Notes: generated by a model from the letters alone, not told the origin. A DNA stretch of 64,000 nt from an uncultured Sphingomonadaceae bacterium (GCA_947488625.1 CANKZR010000001.1:868001-932000); one strand, 5' to 3'; counted from the first letter of the stretch, positions 37,201 to 46,861 are shown. Translations and numbers: made by a program.

Positions 37201-38640
37201 ATGTCTGACCTCAAACTCTTCAATTCGCTAACCCGGCAGATCGAGCCGTTCGTGCCCGTCCACTCCGGGGAGGCGCGCGTTTATACTTGTGGGCCCACGG
37301 TCTACAACTACCCGCATATCGGCAATATGCGTGCCTACGTGTTCGCCGATGTGCTGGGCCGCACGCTGAGCTGGAAGGGCTACAAGCTCACCCACGTCAT
37401 CAACATCACCGACGTCGGACACCTGACCGACGATGCCGATGCGGGTGAGGACAAGCTGGAGAAAGCGGCGGCGGAACGCGCCCAATCCATCTGGGATATC
37501 GCGCAGCATTACACGCAGGCTTACTGGGAGGACGTGAAGGCGCTGAACATCCGCCAGCCCGCGCACTGGTCCGTCGCCACGGACTACATCGACGAGATGC
37601 TGGCATTCGCCAGCAGCATTGCCGACAAGCACTGCTACGAACTGGAAAGCGGCCTCTATTTCGATGTCTCTACCGTTGCGGATTACGGACGTCTCGCGCG
37701 TGCCGTAACCGAAGAGGGGGAAGGCCGCATCGATACGGTGGAAGGCAAGCGCAACGCCGCCGATTTCGCCATCTGGCGCAAGACCCCGGCGGGCGAGACC
37801 CGGCAGATGGAATGGGACAGTCCATGGGGCAGGGGCGCGCCCGGCTGGCACCTTGAATGCTCCGTGATGAGCGAAAAGCTGCTGGGCTTTCCGTTCGATA
37901 TCCATACCGGCGGCATTGACCACCGCGAGATTCACCACCCCAACGAGATCGCCCAGAACCAGGCTTTCTGCGGCTGCGGCGGCCTGTCCGATGCGGCCAA
38001 TAGCGGCGCGCGTGTGTGGATGCACAACAATTTCCTGGTGGAACGCAGCGGCAAGATGAGCAAATCGTCGGGTGAGTTCCTGCGGCTGCAACTGCTGATC
38101 GACAAGGGCTACCACCCGCTTGCCTACCGCATGATGTGCCTCCAAGCGCATTACCGCAGCGAACTGGAATTCAGCTGGGACGGGCTGGGCGCCGCACTCA
38201 CGCGGCTGAAACGAATGGTGATGCAGGCGGTGCGGTTGAAAGATGCCGAGCCTTGCCAGCCGGAGCATCCCAAGTTCGCGGCTCTGCTGGAGAAGTTCGA
38301 CACGGCGATCAGCGACGATTTGAATACAGCGATTGCGCTCACCGCGCTGGAAGAGACACTGGCCGTGAAGAAGGTCGACGCGAGCATCAAGCGCGCAGTC
38401 GTGGAGCGTATGGACGCCGTCCTCGGGCTTGGCCTGGTGGATCTTGCGCGCACCGACCTGCGCATCCGGCCAAAGAGCGCGCGGATTACCGAGGCCGAGA
38501 TCGAGGACGCGCTCTTGCAGCGCAAGGCCGCGCGCGCCGAGAAGGATTTCGCCACTTCCGATGCCCTGCGCGATGATCTTAGTGCGAAAGGCGTGGAGGT
38601 TATGGACGGCGATCCGCTGGGCTGGGAATGGGCACTTTGA
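37201..38640 (+). CDS. cysS: Cysteinyl-tRNA synthetase
   Basis: A 479-residue class I synthetase charging tRNA-Cys. The start ATG 37201 gives the usual MSDLKLFNSLTR. Signatures are CGPTVYNYPHIGN (zinc ligand Cys30 and the HIGH-like PHIGN), the zinc-site pattern GWHLECSVMSEK, HHPNEIAQNQAFCG and the KMSKS loop at residues 285-289. The frame is open to 37138 but upstream codons are not conserved. The 3' end overlaps the next gene by 13 bases. Confidence 0.98.
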   Translation: MSDLKLFNSLTRQIEPFVPVHSGEARVYTCGPTVYNYPHIGNMRAYVFADVLGRTLSWKGYKLTHVINITDVGHLTDDADAGEDKLEKAAAERAQSIWDIAQHYTQAYWEDVKALNIRQPAHWSVATDYIDEMLAFASSIADKHCYELESGLYFDVSTVADYGRLARAVTEEGEGRIDTVEGKRNAADFAIWRKTPAGETRQMEWDSPWGRGAPGWHLECSVMSEKLLGFPFDIHTGGIDHREIHHPNEIAQNQAFCGCGGLSDAANSGARVWMHNNFLVERSGKMSKSSGEFLRLQLLIDKGYHPLAYRMMCLQAHYRSELEFSWDGLGAALTRLKRMVMQAVRLKDAEPCQPEHPKFAALLEKFDTAISDDLNTAIALTALEETLAVKKVDASIKRAVVERMDAVLGLGLVDLARTDLRIRPKSARITEAEIEDALLQRKAARAEKDFATSDALRDDLSAKGVEVMDGDPLGWEWAL

Positions 38641-39575
38641 CGCAAGCCGTTTTGCCGGGCTGGATGCGCAAGCGTCTGGAAGATCGCCTGCCGCAATGGA
38701 TCGATGCTGCATGGTGGAATGACGAGGCGGAGTTGATTGCGCTGGCGCCCGAAGCGCAGATCGGTTGGTTCGACCTGCACGTGAAAACGCCTGCGCTGGA
38801 AGCCATTTCGAAAGCGCGCAGGCTGGAGTGGCTCAATTCCGCCTACGCCGGAGTTGACTGGATACCGCTCGCAGACCTGAAGGCGCGTGGGGTAAGACTG
38901 ACGTGCGGCTCCGGCCTGGCGGCAGGACAGGTGGCTGAGTTCGCGGTCATGTCCATGCTCAGCTTCGCGCGCGGCTACCCGGAGATCATCCGCGCCGGTA
39001 ATCGGCGCCAGTGGCTTTCCCGCCCGCCGTCCACTCGCGAAATGGCGGGCAGTCGCGCACTCATCCTCGGCTATGGCGCAATCGGGCAGACGATGGCACG
39101 GATGCTCGAAGCCTTCGATGTCGAATGCGTGCCCGTGCGCAGTCAGTCCGGAAAGGGCGTACTCGGTCCCGACGAATGGCGGAGTTGCCTGGGAGAGTTC
39201 GACTGGGTGGTGCTTACCCTGCCGGCCACGCCGGACACCCACGATATGATCGGCGCAGACGAACTTGCAGCCATGAGAGATGACGCCGTGCTGGTAAATT
39301 ATGGCCGCGCCGAGGTGGTGGCCCAGCCCGCACTGGTGGATGCGCTTGAGCGAAAGGCGATTGGCGGAGCCATACTCGATCTCACCACGCCAGAGCCGCT
39401 TCCGTCCGATCACAGGCTATGGGCGCTGGAAAACGCGCATATCACCATGCACCTTTGCGGCATCCCGAACGAAGCAAGCCGAGCGCGTGCTGCGCAACGC
39501 TTTCTCGACAATTGCGAGCTTTTCCGCACCGGGCAGGAGTTGGCGGGGCAGGTCGACCTTGAACGTGGTTACTGA
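38628..39575 (+). CDS. D-2-hydroxyacid dehydrogenase family protein
   Basis: A 315-residue NAD-dependent dehydrogenase of the D-isomer 2-hydroxyacid family. The cofactor motif LILGYGAIGQ lies at about 145-154, and the catalytic residues appear as Arg227 (NYGRAEVV), Glu256 (TTPEPLP) and His275 (TMHLCG). It overlaps cysS by 13 bases and is probably co-translated. The substrate cannot be read from the sequence. Confidence 0.9.
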   Translation: MGTLTQAVLPGWMRKRLEDRLPQWIDAAWWNDEAELIALAPEAQIGWFDLHVKTPALEAISKARRLEWLNSAYAGVDWIPLADLKARGVRLTCGSGLAAGQVAEFAVMSMLSFARGYPEIIRAGNRRQWLSRPPSTREMAGSRALILGYGAIGQTMARMLEAFDVECVPVRSQSGKGVLGPDEWRSCLGEFDWVVLTLPATPDTHDMIGADELAAMRDDAVLVNYGRAEVVAQPALVDALERKAIGGAILDLTTPEPLPSDHRLWALENAHITMHLCGIPNEASRARAAQRFLDNCELFRTGQELAGQVDLERGY

Positions 39576-39655
39576 GGTGGCGGGTAAAGGGGGGTGAAGT
39601 TGAGGCCGGAACAGACGGCGACGCTCTGCGTCGATCTGTCAGTCAGGAGAATCTC

Positions 39656-41089
39656 ATGCCGCACCTCGAAGATACCTATCCGCTCTACCTCAACAACAAG
39701 GCGACGCAGCCGAACACGGATCTTGAGGTAACCGACAAGTACACCGGCGAGGTCGCCTTTCGCACCGCCCTGGCGACGCCTGACATCATCGAGGAAGCTA
39801 TCGCTGGCACCGTTCGCGCGACGGAGCCAATGGCGAAGATGGCGAGTTACGAGCGGCGCGACGTGTTGCAACATTGTGTCGACAGGTTTCGCGAACGCTA
39901 CGACGAACTGGCCTATTCGCTCTGCGTCGAGGCAGGCAAGCCGATCAACGATGCGGAGGGTGAAGTCGACCGGCTGATCGACACTTTTCGCATCGCGGCG
40001 GAAGAGGCAACGCGCAACTACGGCGAGGTGCAGCCGCTGGACATTTCTGCGCGGGCCAAGGGCTACATGGGCATGTGGAAGCGCGTGCCGATCGGGCCGT
40101 GCAGCTTCATTTCGCCATTCAACTTTCCGCTTAACCTGGCCGCACACAAAATCGCGCCCGCCATCGCCGTGGGCTGTCCCTTCGTGATGAAGCCTGCATC
40201 GAAAACGCCGCTCGGCGCGCTGATCATGGGGGAGGTTCTCGCAGAAACCGATCTTCCCGAAGGTGCGTTTTCCATCCTTCCCACCAGCCGAGATGGCGCC
40301 GACCTGTTTACAGAGGACGAGCGGCTGAAACTTCTGAGCTTCACTGGATCGCCCGATGTGGGTTGGACGCTAAAGGCCAGGGCGGGCAAGAAACCGGTGG
40401 TGCTGGAACTGGGCGGCAACGCGGCGGTGGTCGTCGACAAAGATGCCGATCTCGATCACGCGCTGGAACGGGTCATCATTGGTGCTTTTTACCAAAGCGG
40501 GCAAAGCTGCATCGGTGTGCAGCGCATCATCATCCACGCCGATATTTACGACACTTTCAAAAGCATGCTGGTCGAGAAAACGAAGTCGCTGGTTTCCGGC
40601 GATCCCAAAGACCGCGATACCTTTATCGGTCCGATGATTTCCGAGAAGGAAGCAAAGCGTCTGAAAGGCTGGATCGATGACGCGGTTGATGCCGGTGCAA
40701 AATTGTTGTGCGGCGGCGACCGGGATGGTGCGATGTTGCAAGCTACCTTGCTGGAAGACGTACCGCGCGATTGCGACGCCAGCGCCGAGGAAGCGTTCGG
40801 CCCACTGGCCAACCTATCCAGGTTCAGCGATTTCGACGAAGCTCTGAAACAGGTGAATGACAGCAGGTACGGATTGCAGGCGGGTATCTTCACCCGCGAT
40901 ATTCATCGCATTCTGGATGCATGGGATGATCTTGTAGTCGGCGGCGTGGTGGTGAACGACGTATCGTCCTACCGGGTCGACAACATGCCCTATGGCGGCG
41001 TGAAGGATTCCGGTCTCGGGCGCGAAGGCATTCGCTTTGCCATGGAAGACATGACCGAGATCCGGAACCTGATTATCCGCCGTGATTGA
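39656..41089 (+). CDS. Aldehyde dehydrogenase family protein
   Basis: A 477-residue NAD(P)-dependent aldehyde dehydrogenase. The catalytic pair is intact: Glu251 in VLELGGNA and nucleophile Cys285 in GQSCIGVQR. The oxyanion and cofactor region reads PFNFPLNLAAHKIAPAIA and the C-terminal motif is EEAFGPLA. The SCIGVQR form resembles non-phosphorylating GAPDH or lactaldehyde/glyceraldehyde type enzymes, but the substrate is not certain. The gene follows the 2-hydroxyacid dehydrogenase by 80 bases in the same direction. Confidence 0.92.
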   Translation: MPHLEDTYPLYLNNKATQPNTDLEVTDKYTGEVAFRTALATPDIIEEAIAGTVRATEPMAKMASYERRDVLQHCVDRFRERYDELAYSLCVEAGKPINDAEGEVDRLIDTFRIAAEEATRNYGEVQPLDISARAKGYMGMWKRVPIGPCSFISPFNFPLNLAAHKIAPAIAVGCPFVMKPASKTPLGALIMGEVLAETDLPEGAFSILPTSRDGADLFTEDERLKLLSFTGSPDVGWTLKARAGKKPVVLELGGNAAVVVDKDADLDHALERVIIGAFYQSGQSCIGVQRIIIHADIYDTFKSMLVEKTKSLVSGDPKDRDTFIGPMISEKEAKRLKGWIDDAVDAGAKLLCGGDRDGAMLQATLLEDVPRDCDASAEEAFGPLANLSRFSDFDEALKQVNDSRYGLQAGIFTRDIHRILDAWDDLVVGGVVVNDVSSYRVDNMPYGGVKDSGLGREGIRFAMEDMTEIRNLIIRRD

Positions 41090-41116
41090 GCGGGGCGGAC
41101 GGGTGAGCCCGGCGGC

Positions 41117-41473
41117 TCATCCTTCCTCCAGCAACAGTATTTCGCAAGTTACTGTCAACTTGGGCGGCGATGCCGAGCTATCGACTTGCGTTATGGCCGC
41201 GTCGGCTACCAATTGGCCACGAATTGTGAACTCGTGTTCGGGCAGGAATACGATGAAGCACTCGCCTGCTTCCACCGCGTCATCGCCTTCGAACACCATC
41301 CGGATACGGTGACGCGCCCCAGCGAAGGTGATGCTGGCCCAACTTTTTTCGGAATGGCTATCTATCCGGCCCTTTCCGTCGGACAGGTTGATCAAGGCTT
41401 CCGCCAGCCGTTCACGCGGCCCACGAAGGTTGCGGCGCCTGGCGGGGGGAGGAGTAATGGGATCAGTATGCAT
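41117..41473 (-). CDS. Hypothetical protein, PilZ-like size
   Basis: A 118-residue soluble protein starting MHTDPITPPPARRRNLRGPRERL. The middle part has alternating hydrophobic residues (SWASITFAGARHRIRMVFEG, ECFIVFLPEHEFTIRG), suggesting a beta-rich fold, and the end reads LTVTCEILLLEEG. I cannot assign a family. The start overlaps the stop of the small gene upstream by 11 bases, so the two form a short operon divergent from the S24 repressor gene. Confidence 0.65.
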   Translation of the reverse strand: MHTDPITPPPARRRNLRGPRERLAEALINLSDGKGRIDSHSEKSWASITFAGARHRIRMVFEGDDAVEAGECFIVFLPEHEFTIRGQLVADAAITQVDSSASPPKLTVTCEILLLEEG

Positions 41474-41651
41474 TGGTCATCTCGCGGTATTTGTTCATGA
41501 AATGTTCCACCCGTTTTTCCGTAGTAGGGCGGGGTGTACGACCGTTGCGCAGATCGAGCACGAATCGCGGATCGCGAGTCGCAAGACGGCCGAACTTGGT
41601 AGGTGGCATGCGCGTGTGGCGCAGAAAAACTTCGATTTTGCGGATGAGCAT
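41463..41651 (-). CDS. Small conserved hypothetical protein
   Basis: A 62-residue basic protein: MLIRKIEVFLRHTRMPPTKFGRLATRDPRFVLDLRNGR followed by EKRVEHFMNKY. The helix-rich first half with MPPTKFGRLA, then DPRFV, is suggestive of a short helix-turn-helix DNA-binding protein (compare HTH sequences of the SxxxFGxxxxxD type). It overlaps the downstream gene by 11 bases and lies divergent from the S24 repressor gene across 140 bases. Function inferred only from pattern. Confidence 0.7.
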   Translation of the reverse strand: MLIRKIEVFLRHTRMPPTKFGRLATRDPRFVLDLRNGRTPRPTTEKRVEHFMNKYREMTNAY

Positions 41652-41728
41652 GGTGCGGACCCCTCTTCCTTTTTCCCTTGTTTAACGAGCACTTGTGCGA
41701 CTCGATTTCGCCCATCTTGCGATCCAAA

Positions 41729-41786
41729 TCCTACTTGTCTAGGAAAAATACATCGTGTAGGACGATTTTTACGTTAACGTAGGATT
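41729..41786. promoter_or_regulatory. Candidate operator of the S24 repressor gene
   Basis: Within the 140-base gap between divergent genes sit a perfect 12-base palindrome (TACGTTAACGTA, 41770-41781), a second 5+5 palindrome (ATCGT/ACGAT, 41752-41766), and three TAGGA hexamer-like repeats (41740, 41758, 41780). The perfect palindrome lies 10 bases before the repressor start codon, a common place for an autoregulatory site. The binding protein is not shown by sequence. Confidence 0.55.
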
Positions 41787-41791
41787 ATACG

Positions 41792-42424
41792 ATGGAACCG
41801 CGTGAGAAACTGGCAGAACTGGCAAGGGAGCGTGGCGTCAGCTTGGCTGCGCTTTCGCGTATGCTCGCGCGTAATCCCACCTATCTCCAGCAATATATCA
41901 GCAAGGGTAGCCCAAGAAAGCTGGAGGAGGAGGACCGTCGGGTCCTCGCAAAATTCCTCGGTGTGGAGGAAGCCGTATTGGGTGGGCCTAAGGAAAGTTC
42001 CTATGTTTCCCGTGATGGCACTGATTGGGTCGAGGTCCCCCGCCTCGAAGTCGATGCCTCTGCCGGTCCGGGTTCTGCCAGCGCGCAGGAGGGCATGTTC
42101 GATGCCTTCCGCTTCTCGCAACGCTGGCTGACGGAGCAGGGGCTGGATGGCGCAAAGCTTTCCGCCATCCGCGTGGTTGGCGATTCCATGGAACCCCTGC
42201 TGCGCGAGGGCGACGAGGTGTTGGTGGACTGCCGGGAGCAGCCTTTCCGCGATGGCGTGCACGTGGTGCGGCTGGACGAGCTTTTGCTGGTGAAACGCGT
42301 CGCCTCGAAAGGAGGCGGGCGCTTTTCATTGCTCAGCCAGAACCTGGCCTATCCGCCACTTGATGTCGCTGCTGACGAATTTGCGATCATTGGCCGGGTG
42401 GTCTGGAAAAGCGGGCGGGTCTAA
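41792..42424 (+). CDS. S24/LexA-like repressor protein
   Basis: A 210-residue protein with an N-terminal helix-turn-helix-like part (LAELARERGVSLAALSRMLARNPTYLQQYIS) and a C-terminal S24 peptidase domain. The serine-lysine pair is Ser132 in GDSMEPLL and Lys168 in LLLVKR. A candidate self-cleavage Ala-Gly pair (Ala91-Gly92) lies in the linker. Such proteins act as cI/LexA-like repressors that cleave themselves under DNA damage, though many relatives lack that response. It faces a divergent small operon across a palindrome-rich gap. Confidence 0.87.
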   Translation: MEPREKLAELARERGVSLAALSRMLARNPTYLQQYISKGSPRKLEEEDRRVLAKFLGVEEAVLGGPKESSYVSRDGTDWVEVPRLEVDASAGPGSASAQEGMFDAFRFSQRWLTEQGLDGAKLSAIRVVGDSMEPLLREGDEVLVDCREQPFRDGVHVVRLDELLLVKRVASKGGGRFSLLSQNLAYPPLDVAADEFAIIGRVVWKSGRV

Positions 42425-42834
42425 TCCCAGCCAGCTTGCCGCATCGCGATGGTGTCATTCCAGATTTTCGTCATGTGGCTGATCTTTTCGCCATCGAACT
42501 TGATGACGTAGCAATATTCGGACGCCACTGTCTTTCCGGTAGGAGGAACTGGTCCGCCATCTCCTGTATGAGTAGCAATGAAAGTGGCGGCCGCACAGAT
42601 CGTGTTGCGATCTTCATCGATGCCGAATGCGATCATTTCATATCGCATGTCCGGCATTGGTTCGAGCAGATGCGCCATCGATTCTGTATAGGCTTCAAGC
42701 GTTTCGGTTTCCCCGAAAAGGTCTGTCTGCGAAGAGAAGGACGCGCCCGCACTGCACCACTGCTTGCAGACGCTCCACCCTTTTCCGGTCTCACAAGCAT
42801 CGAAAAATGCGAGTGCGTTTTCTTTCATTCCCAT
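42421..42834 (-). CDS. SnoaL-like/NTF2-fold protein
   Basis: A 137-residue small protein. ENALAFFDACETGKGW at the N-terminus and the series of beta strands that follow (MRYEMIAFGIDEDRN, CYVIKFDGEKISHMTKIWN) match the NTF2-like SnoaL-type fold. The function is undetermined; relatives include polyketide cyclases and isomerases. It overlaps the end of the convergent S24 gene by four bases. Confidence 0.78.
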   Translation of the reverse strand: MGMKENALAFFDACETGKGWSVCKQWCSAGASFSSQTDLFGETETLEAYTESMAHLLEPMPDMRYEMIAFGIDEDRNTICAAATFIATHTGDGGPVPPTGKTVASEYCYVIKFDGEKISHMTKIWNDTIAMRQAGWD

Positions 42835-42952
42835 CGAATATCCCCCTCTGACTGCGTGAGGTTACAGCAGGCGGGGAGATTTAAAAGGCGAACCTCGATC
42901 CTCGGGAGAAGCACGCTTGCAACCTGTGCCCGTCACCGCCACCTATCCAGAC

Positions 42953-43618
42953 ATGACCAGTCAAGCCCCGATCCGCGCCGCAATCATCCCCGTTACCCCG
43001 TTCCAGCAGAACTGCTCGCTGGTCTGGTGTTCCAAGACCAAGCGCGGCGCGCTGGTCGATCCGGGTGGAGAGCTGGACAAGCTGAAGGACGCGGTTGCGA
43101 AGGCAGGGGTGACGCTGGAGAAGATCCTGCTCACGCACGGCCACGCCGATCACTGCGGGCAGGCAGGCATGCTGGCAGACGAGCTTGGCCTGCCGATCGA
43201 GGGCCCGCACGAGGAGGATCGCTTCTGGATCAGTCGCCTCGAGGATGATGGCCCGCGATTTCAGATGCAATGCGAGGTGTTCGAACCCTCACGCTGGCTG
43301 AAAGATGGCGATACCGTCAGCTTTGGCGAGGTTACGATGGAAGTTCTGCATTGCCCCGGCCACACGCCCGGCCACGTGGTGTTTTTCCACCGGCCCACGA
43401 ATTTCGCCTTCGTCGGTGACGTCCTGTTCCAAGGCAGCATCGGCCGCACCGATTTCCCGATGGGCAACCACCAGGATTTGCTGGATGCGATTACCCAGAA
43501 ACTTTGGCCGCTCGGCGATGGAGTCACATTCGTGCCCGGCCACGGTCCTACCAGCACGTTCGGGCAGGAACGGCAGAGCAACCCCTATGTGTCCGATGCC
43601 GCGATGGCGCAGGGCTGA
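42953..43618 (+). CDS. Metallo-beta-lactamase fold hydrolase (GloB-like)
   Basis: Starting at ATG 42953 the protein has 221 residues. It carries the metal-binding motif THGHADH (His62, His64, Asp66, His67), the downstream HCPGHTPGHVVFF and FVGDVLFQGSIGRTDFP segments, and GHGPTST near the end. These are characteristic of glyoxalase II-like hydrolases of the YcbL type. The specific thioester substrate is not given by the sequence. The frame opens at 42917 but those codons are not conserved. Confidence 0.93.
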   Translation: MTSQAPIRAAIIPVTPFQQNCSLVWCSKTKRGALVDPGGELDKLKDAVAKAGVTLEKILLTHGHADHCGQAGMLADELGLPIEGPHEEDRFWISRLEDDGPRFQMQCEVFEPSRWLKDGDTVSFGEVTMEVLHCPGHTPGHVVFFHRPTNFAFVGDVLFQGSIGRTDFPMGNHQDLLDAITQKLWPLGDGVTFVPGHGPTSTFGQERQSNPYVSDAAMAQG

Positions 43619-43625
43619 TGCGCAG

Positions 43626-44021
43626 CTAGATGATGCCGAAGGCGACGAGCGCCGCCCATACGATCCAGATCGCATATGGCAGCATGGTCATAAGCATGCC
43701 AACCATGCGCGGCTTGCTTGGTTTGTCCGCTTGCATGCCGATTGCGTGAAGAACCCGGCCCAGCAGAAACACCGCCGCGGTAAGCGCGAGCAACCAACCG
43801 TGCTGTTCGTTGAGGTCCAGCACGAGGATCAGCAGCAGCGCGATCGGCGTATATTCGATGAAGTTGGAATGCGCGCGCATGTGACGCTGCAAAGATGTGT
43901 CTCCGCCATCGCCGTGCAGCACCTTGGCTTTTCCACGCCCGGCACCGCAACGCGATGCGAGCCAGAGATTGATCAGCCCTGCCATCGCGATGCTGAGCAG
44001 GCTTATGTGATGCTCTACCAT
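43626..44021 (-). CDS. MAPEG family membrane protein
   Basis: A 131-residue four-span protein. The signature RAHSNFIEYTPIALLLI lies near residue 50 and HAIGM near 92, both typical of MAPEG-type proteins (membrane-associated eicosanoid and glutathione metabolism family). The bacterial members often have glutathione-related activity but this one is not characterised. Confidence 0.88.
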   Translation of the reverse strand: MVEHHISLLSIAMAGLINLWLASRCGAGRGKAKVLHGDGGDTSLQRHMRAHSNFIEYTPIALLLILVLDLNEQHGWLLALTAAVFLLGRVLHAIGMQADKPSKPRMVGMLMTMLPYAIWIVWAALVAFGII

Positions 44022-44073
44022 TGTTAGTTCCCCCGAATGATCCCACCTTCTTGCTAGAACCGGTCGGGCGCGC

Positions 44074-44101
44074 TTGCAACTGTGTGAGAAAACGCTATAG
44101 C
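44074..44101 (+). promoter_or_regulatory. Putative promoter of the rpmF operon
   Basis: TTGCAA (44074-44079) and TATAGC (44096-44101), 16 bases apart, match -35 and -10 elements for the housekeeping sigma factor reasonably. They lie about 120 bases before rpmF, the first gene of the following same-strand block. The call is from consensus resemblance only. Confidence 0.35.
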
Positions 44102-44217
44102 GCGCGCCTTCGCCGCATCCTTGAATAGGGCTGCTCCGGCGCGCTTGCGCATCGGACAGCCTTGGCCTAGGGCGGCTCCGATATCAATTTTGAACGAATT
44201 CAAGGAACAGGTGCCGC

Positions 44218-44400
44218 ATGGCTGTCCCTAAAAGAAAAGTTTCGCCGCATCGCCGGGGCAATCGCCGGTCACATGATTCGCTGAAGGTTGAAGCCTTCCA
44301 CGAATGCTCCAACTGTGGCGAGCTGAAGCGCCCGCACATGCTTTGCAACGCCTGTGGTCATTACAATGGCCGGCAGGTTATCGAGCCCAAGGGCCTGTAA
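44218..44400 (+). CDS. rpmF: 50S ribosomal protein L32
   Basis: A 60-residue L32 with [17 protein letters not shown] at the N-terminus and a zinc-ribbon-like pair, ECSNC and MLCNAC, showing that this is the Cys-bearing form. AAGGAACAGG precedes the ATG. It starts the conserved rpmF-plsX-fabH cluster that couples ribosome protein supply to fatty acid and phospholipid synthesis genes. Confidence 0.98.
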   Translation: MAVPKRKVSPHRRGNRRSHDSLKVEAFHECSNCGELKRPHMLCNACGHYNGRQVIEPKGL

Positions 44401-44430
44401 AGTCCAAACCGGACGAAGGAGGTCGCGCGC

Positions 44431-45501
44431 ATGAGCCTGCCCCGTATCGCGGTTGATGCGATGGGCGGGGATCATGGCGTGCGCGTCATGGTTTCCGGAG
44501 CGGCGCTTGCGCGTCGCCGCCACGACAAGTTCAAATTCCTGCTGGTGGGGGACGAGGAGCGCATCAAGCGCGCTCTCGACGATCACCCCGGCATGCGCGA
44601 AGCATCGGAAATCCTGCATTGCGACGATGTTGTGGCGGGCGACGAGAAGCCCAGCCGCGCGCTACGCCGTGCAAAGACGACCAGCATGGGCCTTGCCATA
44701 CAGGCCGTGAAAGATGGCAACTGCGGCGCGGCGGTCAGCGCCGGCAATACCGGTGCGCTCATGGCCATGAGCAAGCTGGCCCTGCGCACGATGCCGGGTA
44801 TCGACCGTCCTGCCCTCGCAGCCCTGCTGCCCACGCTGGAAGAGCATGACGTGATCATGCTGGACCTTGGTGCCAATACCGATTGCGATGCGCGCAACCT
44901 CGTGCAGTTCGCCATTATGGGCGCTGCCTATTCGCGCATCGTCAACAAGGGGCGCACCCCGCGTGTCCGCCTGCTGAACATCGGCACCGAAAGCATCAAG
45001 GGCACCGACGATCTGCAGCGGGCAGCGCAATTGCTGCAGAATGCCACCGACCTCGACATGCAGTTCGACGGGTACGTGGAAGCCGACAAGATCAATCGCG
45101 GTCAGGTTGATGTTGTGGTCAGCGACGGGTTCTCCGGCAATATCGCATTGAAGGCGATCGAAGGGTCCGCTCGGTTTGTCACAGATCTTCTTAAAACGGC
45201 TTTCACCAGTTCGCTGCGATCGAAAATCGGATTTCTCGTGTCCCGCCCGGCTACCGAATTGCTGAAACACCACCTCGATCCCAATAACCACAATGGCGGG
45301 GTATTCCTCGGCTTGAATGGCGTGATCGTGAAATCGCACGGCAGCGCCAATGCGCAGGGGGTGGCCAACGCCGTCGCCGTAACCGCACGCCTGCTGGAGG
45401 ATGACATTACCGATCGGATTGCCGCCGATCTTTCCAAGATGGGTGAAGAAGCCTTGAGCGGTAGTAGCGCGGCCCCGGCAGAAGAGACGGTGAGCAAGTG
45501 A
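44431..45501 (+). CDS. plsX: Phosphate acyltransferase PlsX
   Basis: A 356-residue enzyme that makes acyl-phosphate from acyl-ACP for phospholipid synthesis. It opens [13 protein letters not shown], the family hallmark, and has [15 protein letters not shown] near residue 107 and [13 protein letters not shown] near 233. The gene lies 30 bases after rpmF and its end overlaps fabH by four bases, so the three are one operon. A GAAGGAGG ribosome-binding site precedes the start. Confidence 0.98.
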   Translation: MSLPRIAVDAMGGDHGVRVMVSGAALARRRHDKFKFLLVGDEERIKRALDDHPGMREASEILHCDDVVAGDEKPSRALRRAKTTSMGLAIQAVKDGNCGAAVSAGNTGALMAMSKLALRTMPGIDRPALAALLPTLEEHDVIMLDLGANTDCDARNLVQFAIMGAAYSRIVNKGRTPRVRLLNIGTESIKGTDDLQRAAQLLQNATDLDMQFDGYVEADKINRGQVDVVVSDGFSGNIALKAIEGSARFVTDLLKTAFTSSLRSKIGFLVSRPATELLKHHLDPNNHNGGVFLGLNGVIVKSHGSANAQGVANAVAVTARLLEDDITDRIAADLSKMGEEALSGSSAAPAEETVSK

Positions 45502-46463
45502 TACGCTCTGTCCTTCTGGGAACCGGTTCGGCCTTGCCGAGGGATTGCGTCAGCAATGCAGAGCTGGCCAAGCGCGTGGATACCAGCGACGAATGGATCC
45601 GCGAACGCACGGGCATCACCCAACGTTATATCGCTGGCGAGGGGGAGACGACCGCTTCGCTGGGAACGGCGGCGGCAAAGGCGGCGCTGGACGATGCGGG
45701 CCTGTCCATCGCTGATATCGATCTGATCGTTCTGGCTACCGCGACGCCGGACAACACCTTTCCTGCCACGGCCACCAAGGTGCAGCACCAATTGGGTGGC
45801 AAAGGCTTTCCAGCCTTCGATGTTGCCGCCGTATGTTCGGGCTTTCTCTATGCGCTAAGTACGGCCGATGCCATGCTGCGCGCGGGGATGGCCAAACGGG
45901 CGATCGTTATCGGGGCCGAGACTTTCAGTCGCATCCTCGACTGGGAGGATCGCGCCACCTGTGTTCTGTTCGGGGATGGAGCCGGTGCGTTCGTGATCGA
46001 AGCGCAAGACGGACAGGACGGTGGGGCCGGTATCATTGGCTCCAAACTCCACGCAGCCGGAGAACATGGCGAAATTCTGTATGTCGATGGCGGCCCATCC
46101 ACCACCGGAGAGGTGGGCAAACTGCGCATGAAGGGCCGGGAAGTATTCCGCCATGCCGTGACCAACCTCTCCAGCGTGCTGAGCGAAGTGCTGGACGATG
46201 CAGGTTTCCAACCTGCCGATATCGACTGGGTCGTACCGCACCAGGCAAATCTCCGCATCCTGGATGCCACGGCGCGCAAGCTGGGCCTTCCGATGGAAAA
46301 AGTGGTGGTAACGGTAGACAGGCACGCCAACACGTCCGCCGCATCGGTACCGCTGGCTTATGATGTCGCCGTCAAGGATGGACGCATCAAGAAGGGTGAT
46401 CTGGTGATGCTGGAGGCCATGGGCGGCGGGTTCACCTGGGGCGCGGCACTGCTGCGCGCATAG
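45498..46463 (+). CDS. fabH: 3-oxoacyl-ACP synthase III
   Basis: A 321-residue condensing enzyme that starts fatty acid synthesis from acyl-CoA and malonyl-ACP. The catalytic triad is visible: Cys113 in AAVCSGF, His248 in PHQANLRI and Asn278 in HANTSAAS. The length fits. Its start GTG overlaps the plsX stop. Together with PlsX it sets the supply and use of acyl chains. Confidence 0.98.
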   Translation: MIRSVLLGTGSALPRDCVSNAELAKRVDTSDEWIRERTGITQRYIAGEGETTASLGTAAAKAALDDAGLSIADIDLIVLATATPDNTFPATATKVQHQLGGKGFPAFDVAAVCSGFLYALSTADAMLRAGMAKRAIVIGAETFSRILDWEDRATCVLFGDGAGAFVIEAQDGQDGGAGIIGSKLHAAGEHGEILYVDGGPSTTGEVGKLRMKGREVFRHAVTNLSSVLSEVLDDAGFQPADIDWVVPHQANLRILDATARKLGLPMEKVVVTVDRHANTSAASVPLAYDVAVKDGRIKKGDLVMLEAMGGGFTWGAALLRA

Positions 46464-46555
46464 GATAATACCGAGAAATTGCGCGCCACCTTGCGCAACG
46501 GTTGGTTTTCCTACATAAAAGTCCTGGGTCGTCAGGAAAAGAGGAGTGGGTACGC

Positions 46556-46861
46556 ATGAATGTTATGCGATCCGTCGGTACGCTTACGCGCGCAGACCTG
46601 GCAGAGACGATCAATCACAAGATGGGGTTTTCACGGGCCGAGAGCCTTGACCTCGTCGAAGCAATCCTCGCCAAGATGTGCGATGCGATGTCCGATGGCG
46701 AAAATGTAAAAATATCCGGTTTCGGCAGCTTCGTGCTGCGAGACAAGAAAGAGCGTATCGGACGCAATCCCAAGACCGGGGTCGAGGTTCCTATTACCCC
46801 GCGCCGGGTGATGACGTTCCGTGCCAGCCAGAAGCTCAAAGAGCGTATCGCCCAGGGCTGA
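46556..46861 (+). CDS. ihfA: Integration host factor subunit alpha
   Basis: A 101-residue DNA-bending protein of the IHF/HU family. Starting at ATG 46556 (GAGGAG upstream) it reads [19 protein letters not shown], and has the typical arm region [21 protein letters not shown] and [17 protein letters not shown]. With IhfB it bends DNA at recombination and promoter sites. ATG 46565 is an alternative start. It lies 92 bases downstream of fabH with its own ribosome-binding site. Confidence 0.95.
   Translation: MNVMRSVGTLTRADLAETINHKMGFSRAESLDLVEAILAKMCDAMSDGENVKISGFGSFVLRDKKERIGRNPKTGVEVPITPRRVMTFRASQKLKERIAQG

Noticed and set aside
37228-38712. Minus-strand frame of 494 codons over cysS
   Set aside because: Antisense to a complete CysS, no domain, and composition typical of shadow frames.
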